Assembly (NCBI GenBank): GCA_021234535.1
Contig: CM037837.1
Coordinates: forward strand, 8,344,218 to 8,408,217
DNA: 64,000 bases
Reading direction: 5' to 3'
DNA from: Stichopus chloronotus
Taxonomy: Eukaryota; Echinodermata; Holothuroidea; Aspidochirotida; Stichopodidae
This document shows, piece by piece, positions 61,049-64,000 of this stretch. The stretch's first letter is position 1, and the number at the start of each line of letters is the position of its first letter. Both the position numbers and the translations under genes were made by a program. The notes beneath the pieces are model-generated. The model worked only from the letters and a program-made list of their open reading frames with translations. It made no database searches and was not told the origin of the DNA.

Positions 61049-62216
61049 CGATCTTTGAAGTACAGTTCGTAGCAACTGCAACTTTTGCAATTTGTATGCC
61101 ATCTATTCACGAGAGCTACAAGGACATTGTACAGTATGAGATCGACTCTAAGTACTCTTTAAAGACTCAATTTGTTGCCATTTTACCTGTTAATCCTTTC
61201 TTCTTCTGTAAAGCAACATGGGCTGTCCTTTCTGGAATGGTGCTATATAAATCTACTTTACCACTATTATTATCGTTACAAGTCTCCCAAGTGACACACA
61301 TTTGGTGAGTTTGACCTGCATCTGAAAACCCAAACCTGCCTAGCGAACTGAACGTCAAGCATCTTGAAAAAATTTGATCTCTGTAGAAAGTCACATGAAC
61401 GAAGCAACTCCCCAACAAACACAATTCACTGTATTAACAACCTCACTGGTGCCTTGCTTTCTAAATCAAAATTCAGGCCAGTTTATGTGCATTATCTTGA
61501 TACATAGTATTTGTTGATAAGTAATGGGGGAAATATAGACCTACTTGACAGCATTCGATGATACGTCTGGCAGTGATGATTTTTTCTTTTTCCTGAGACA
61601 TCTCGCTGGACCACGAAAAAGTCACTGGCGGTCAACCGGCAGGTTGCCCGCCTCTTCGTAAGATATTTAGAGTAGAGTTTGATATTGAGTTGCGTACAGT
61701 CAGGCTACCTTAATTGGTCTCCTTAATTGGTTTGCCAATATTGTTGGCAACTGTTGTATGCATCTAGTCATTTGTTATTGTAATGTGAATGTTGAACATT
61801 TTCAATTTTAATGGAAGAACTGAAGGACAGTCATCTCATTTGAGAGAATCAACCCCCCAGTCAAAAGGGAAGGCGCGACAACTTCACTAAGTGGGTAGTT
61901 TTCTCTGGAGACATTGCAATCTCCACAAACTAAAGGTAATTCATGTGCATGCAAATACACCTATTATTATTTTTTTTTTGGTCTCGATTTGCACAACTAG
62001 GCCCCACATTAACTGTGGGTGCCAAAAGGAAACGAGCCTTAAATTTCACATACACAACAACTTGTAAACATAATGGATATTTGCGACATGATTGGGCACA
62101 ACTTGTGGAAACCTCTCAAGGGAATTACAGTTTGCAAGAAGGAAGTATGACCAGATGGAGCCAGCAAACTGAAGTCTCCACCTAACTCCAAACTATAGCA
62201 CTCAGATGTAACAGAA
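61049..62216. other. No gene seen
   Basis: Short frames only; a T run at 61970-61980. No splice-bounded frame recognised. Confidence 0.45.
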
Positions 62217-62452
62217 ATCCCCAAACTCACCTGGTTTGGTTATTTGTAAACAACTCACCTGTTTCCTTACAACAAATTTCCTGCTACCTCCACACTCTTA
62301 GCACATGAGGGTGACAGAATGGGAAGGAGCTGGTAGTCTGGTACTGGGTTGGATGGCGCCATTAGAGGTGTTAAAAGTTACCAGTGCCCTTGGCACTGTA
62401 GATGGGAGTGCATTTATTATGAGGAGACAGGTAAGTGACGAGTGAAGTAAAT
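62217..62452 (+). mobile_element. Hairpin family C, long copy C2
   Basis: Left ATCCCCAAACTCACCTGGTT; right GGGAGTGCATTTATTATGAG, GAGACAGGTAAGTGACGAGT and GAAGTAAAT. The loop carries about 130 bp of extra sequence. AAAT is present at both outer edges. Confidence 0.8.
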
Positions 62453-62580
62453 CAACAGTTCTACACCAGGCAGTCGTTTGGGTGAAGAACGATCGATCTG
62501 ATAAAAAAGGATGCAAACTGCGTCCAAATTTCCTCGCTGCTAGTCACATAGGCTAGCAATTATGGAAGGAACTGTGACCA

Positions 62581-62662
62581 GACACACAAGATTGCTAGCT
62601 GGTGGACCACAATCAATAACATAACGCATAGCTTATATGAAGCGAGGGCGCATGCAGTAAAT
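62581..62662 (+). repeat. Family A right arm, diverged (A11)
   Basis: ACACACAAGATTGCTAGCTG, GTGGACCACAATCAATAACA, ATAACGCATAGCTTATATGA, then GCAGTAAAT. The end resembles family C (GTAAAT). Confidence 0.6.
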
Positions 62663-62667
62663 CAACT

Positions 62668-62875
62668 ATTTTATACCAGGCAGCGTTTCATGTGTGTTAA
62701 AATGTTGCCAGCAGTCTTTTAGAACAGTTCAATGTGATTACAGTTGCTGAGCGGGAGGGGGGAGGGGGCAGTATTTACAGTTGCTGTGGGGGGCAGCATA
62801 CCAGGCAGCATTTCATGTAGTGTTAAAACATTGCCAGCAGTCTTTTATCACAGTTCAATGGGAGTAAAGTTTTTA
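62668..62875 (+). repeat. Tandem duplication, about 125 bp
   Basis: TACCAGGCAGCGTTTCATGT and TACCAGGCAGCATTTCATGT, each followed by GCCAGCAGTCTTTTA and a GGGAGGGGGG-type tract. A diverged earlier copy of the start lies at 62462 after C2. Confidence 0.7.
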
Positions 62876-64000
62876 TGGGAGGGGGGTGACTGAGATGGAT
62901 GAGTGAGAAGCTAAGTAAATACTTCTCTTCAGAGCGAAACTTGCCATACTGAAGTTTTCATTTCAAGAAATTCAAGTGAGGTGCCATCCATTTTCCTGTA
63001 GCTCCATTTTTGGAGAGGCATAAAATGAAGGGAGGGGGGAAGAGGGAAAAGCATGGTAGAGGATCAGGTCATACTTGACATTTTCCAAAGGATGCTGATG
63101 TCACAGAGAATACCTACATAGATCAATTTAGACAATAATCTGCCTGAAATCAAGATCCCATTTTGTTGATTCCATGTATTTTCTAACAGGTACTGCAAAC
63201 TCAAATACTATACAAATTTATACAATCAGCACACATGTCCTACATCACTGTGGCAGGAAATACTCAATTTTTTCATAAGGCACTCAACCGATGAACGCTA
63301 TGAGCATGCATTAGTTGTCATTCACTCAGGTCTGTCTCCTATAGGTAAGACTCTATACCTCTATAGGTAAGGTACTCACACAAAACCAGTCCAATGCATC
63401 ACTAGTTATGATGCACATAGTATTCACACCTTGATGCCACTTACCTTCCTCAGGGATGCAAAAGTAGGCCAAGTTTTATAACATTGAAAATTTTCATCAG
63501 CTGGCTGTTTTCGGAAATATTTTGACACTCTTTCGCAAGAGTACAGATGAACATTCCCCCATCACTACAGCACATCAACAAATAAATATGTGGCAGGCCT
63601 GTGTCCCAGAAAAGCCAAATATTGTGAAGCAGCTGTGACACAGCGTCCGTCGTCGTGGGAAAAAGGAAATATTGAAATGTGTCACAAAATGTGATGTTGT
63701 AGAATCTGGTACTGAAATAAGAACACTGCTGTACTGTAAGTTCTGTATTGTCATGTAGCCATGAGAATAATTAGGACACGCTGACAAACTAAGTACGAAA
63801 GTTGTTTCTTTTGCACTGGGATTATCAGAATGAGAAGGGACCAGTGAGGCAGTACTGCAGATGGCTTGGATGGTGTTGAACTGGGCTGTCAACATTGAGG
63901 GCAAGGTGAGTAAAAAGAACACACATTTTGGTGTGGGAACAGGTATTTGAATCCAAAAGTTGAGGACCAGAAACTCCCATATGGGCTCATCAAGGTCCCT
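62876..64000. other. No gene supported
   Basis: A 115-codon minus-strand frame (63575-63922) has no motif. Donor-like sites occur at 63443 (minus) and 63906 (plus), but no clean exon could be fixed. Confidence 0.4.

Noticed and set aside
63906..63912. AAG|GTGAGT donor after an open plus-strand frame (ATGGCTTGGATGG)
   Set aside because: The best upstream acceptor gives stops in all three frames, so it is at most a non-coding exon.

Overview
This 64 kb window looks like metazoan nuclear DNA from an intron-rich or gene-poor region. It is AT-rich by eye and CpG-poor, with spliceosomal exon signals, a vertebrate-type AATAAA site, tRNA-type SINE fragments and many small inverted-repeat elements. 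There are no operons or ribosome binding sites. No reading frame exceeds about 130 codons, and none of the longer ones matches a family I recognise. The dispersed repeats, especially the perfect TGACCTTTGACCTC repeats and the dense hairpin elements, remind me of marine invertebrate genomes such as echinoderms. That assignment is memory plus inference and is weak.

Coding content is sparse. The best exon is a 105-nt minus-strand exon at 30199-30303, in frame at both ends. It has a clean acceptor and donor and encodes a very basic peptide. A minus-strand exon at 51356-51471 ends in CAG|GTAAGT in the same phase (0), so the two could belong to one minus-strand gene with an intron of about 21 kb. 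Weaker minus-strand exon candidates lie at 6857-6903 and 2377-2398, and a plus-strand one at 56148-56379. A compact 72-codon plus-strand frame at 7248-7466 is followed 12 nt later by AATAAA and may be a small gene or a retrocopy.

Most of the recognisable content is repeats. Three related hairpin families (here A, B and C; 26 full or partial copies) share a 5' module that itself forms a small stem and a right arm ending in GTGAAT or GTAAAT. Right arms greatly outnumber left arms. One young right-arm insertion is flanked by an 18-bp target duplication, which suggests 5'-truncated, reverse-transcribed insertion. Family C carries a near-perfect splice donor (CAG|GTAAGT) in most copies.

A second group of four inverted-terminal-repeat families (D, E, F and G) all begin at TTTAAAG or TTAAAG and look like non-autonomous DNA transposons at TTAA-type targets. 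Family G includes a 1.4 kb copy at 56923-58307 with CpG-rich, promoter-like sequence, and two internally deleted derivatives lying side by side at 34761-35477. One E copy at 22.0 kb is split by a separate 238-bp foldback element.

Tandem repeats make up the rest. They include a unit of about 149 bp with nuclear-receptor-type half-sites (26.7-27.1 kb), one of about 63 bp (60.2 kb), one of 476 bp (54.4 kb), one of about 205 bp (47.6 kb), one of about 140 bp (38.3 kb) and a CCCATTCTGCTATCC minisatellite (5.1 kb). The long stretches between show no gene or structure that I could support.
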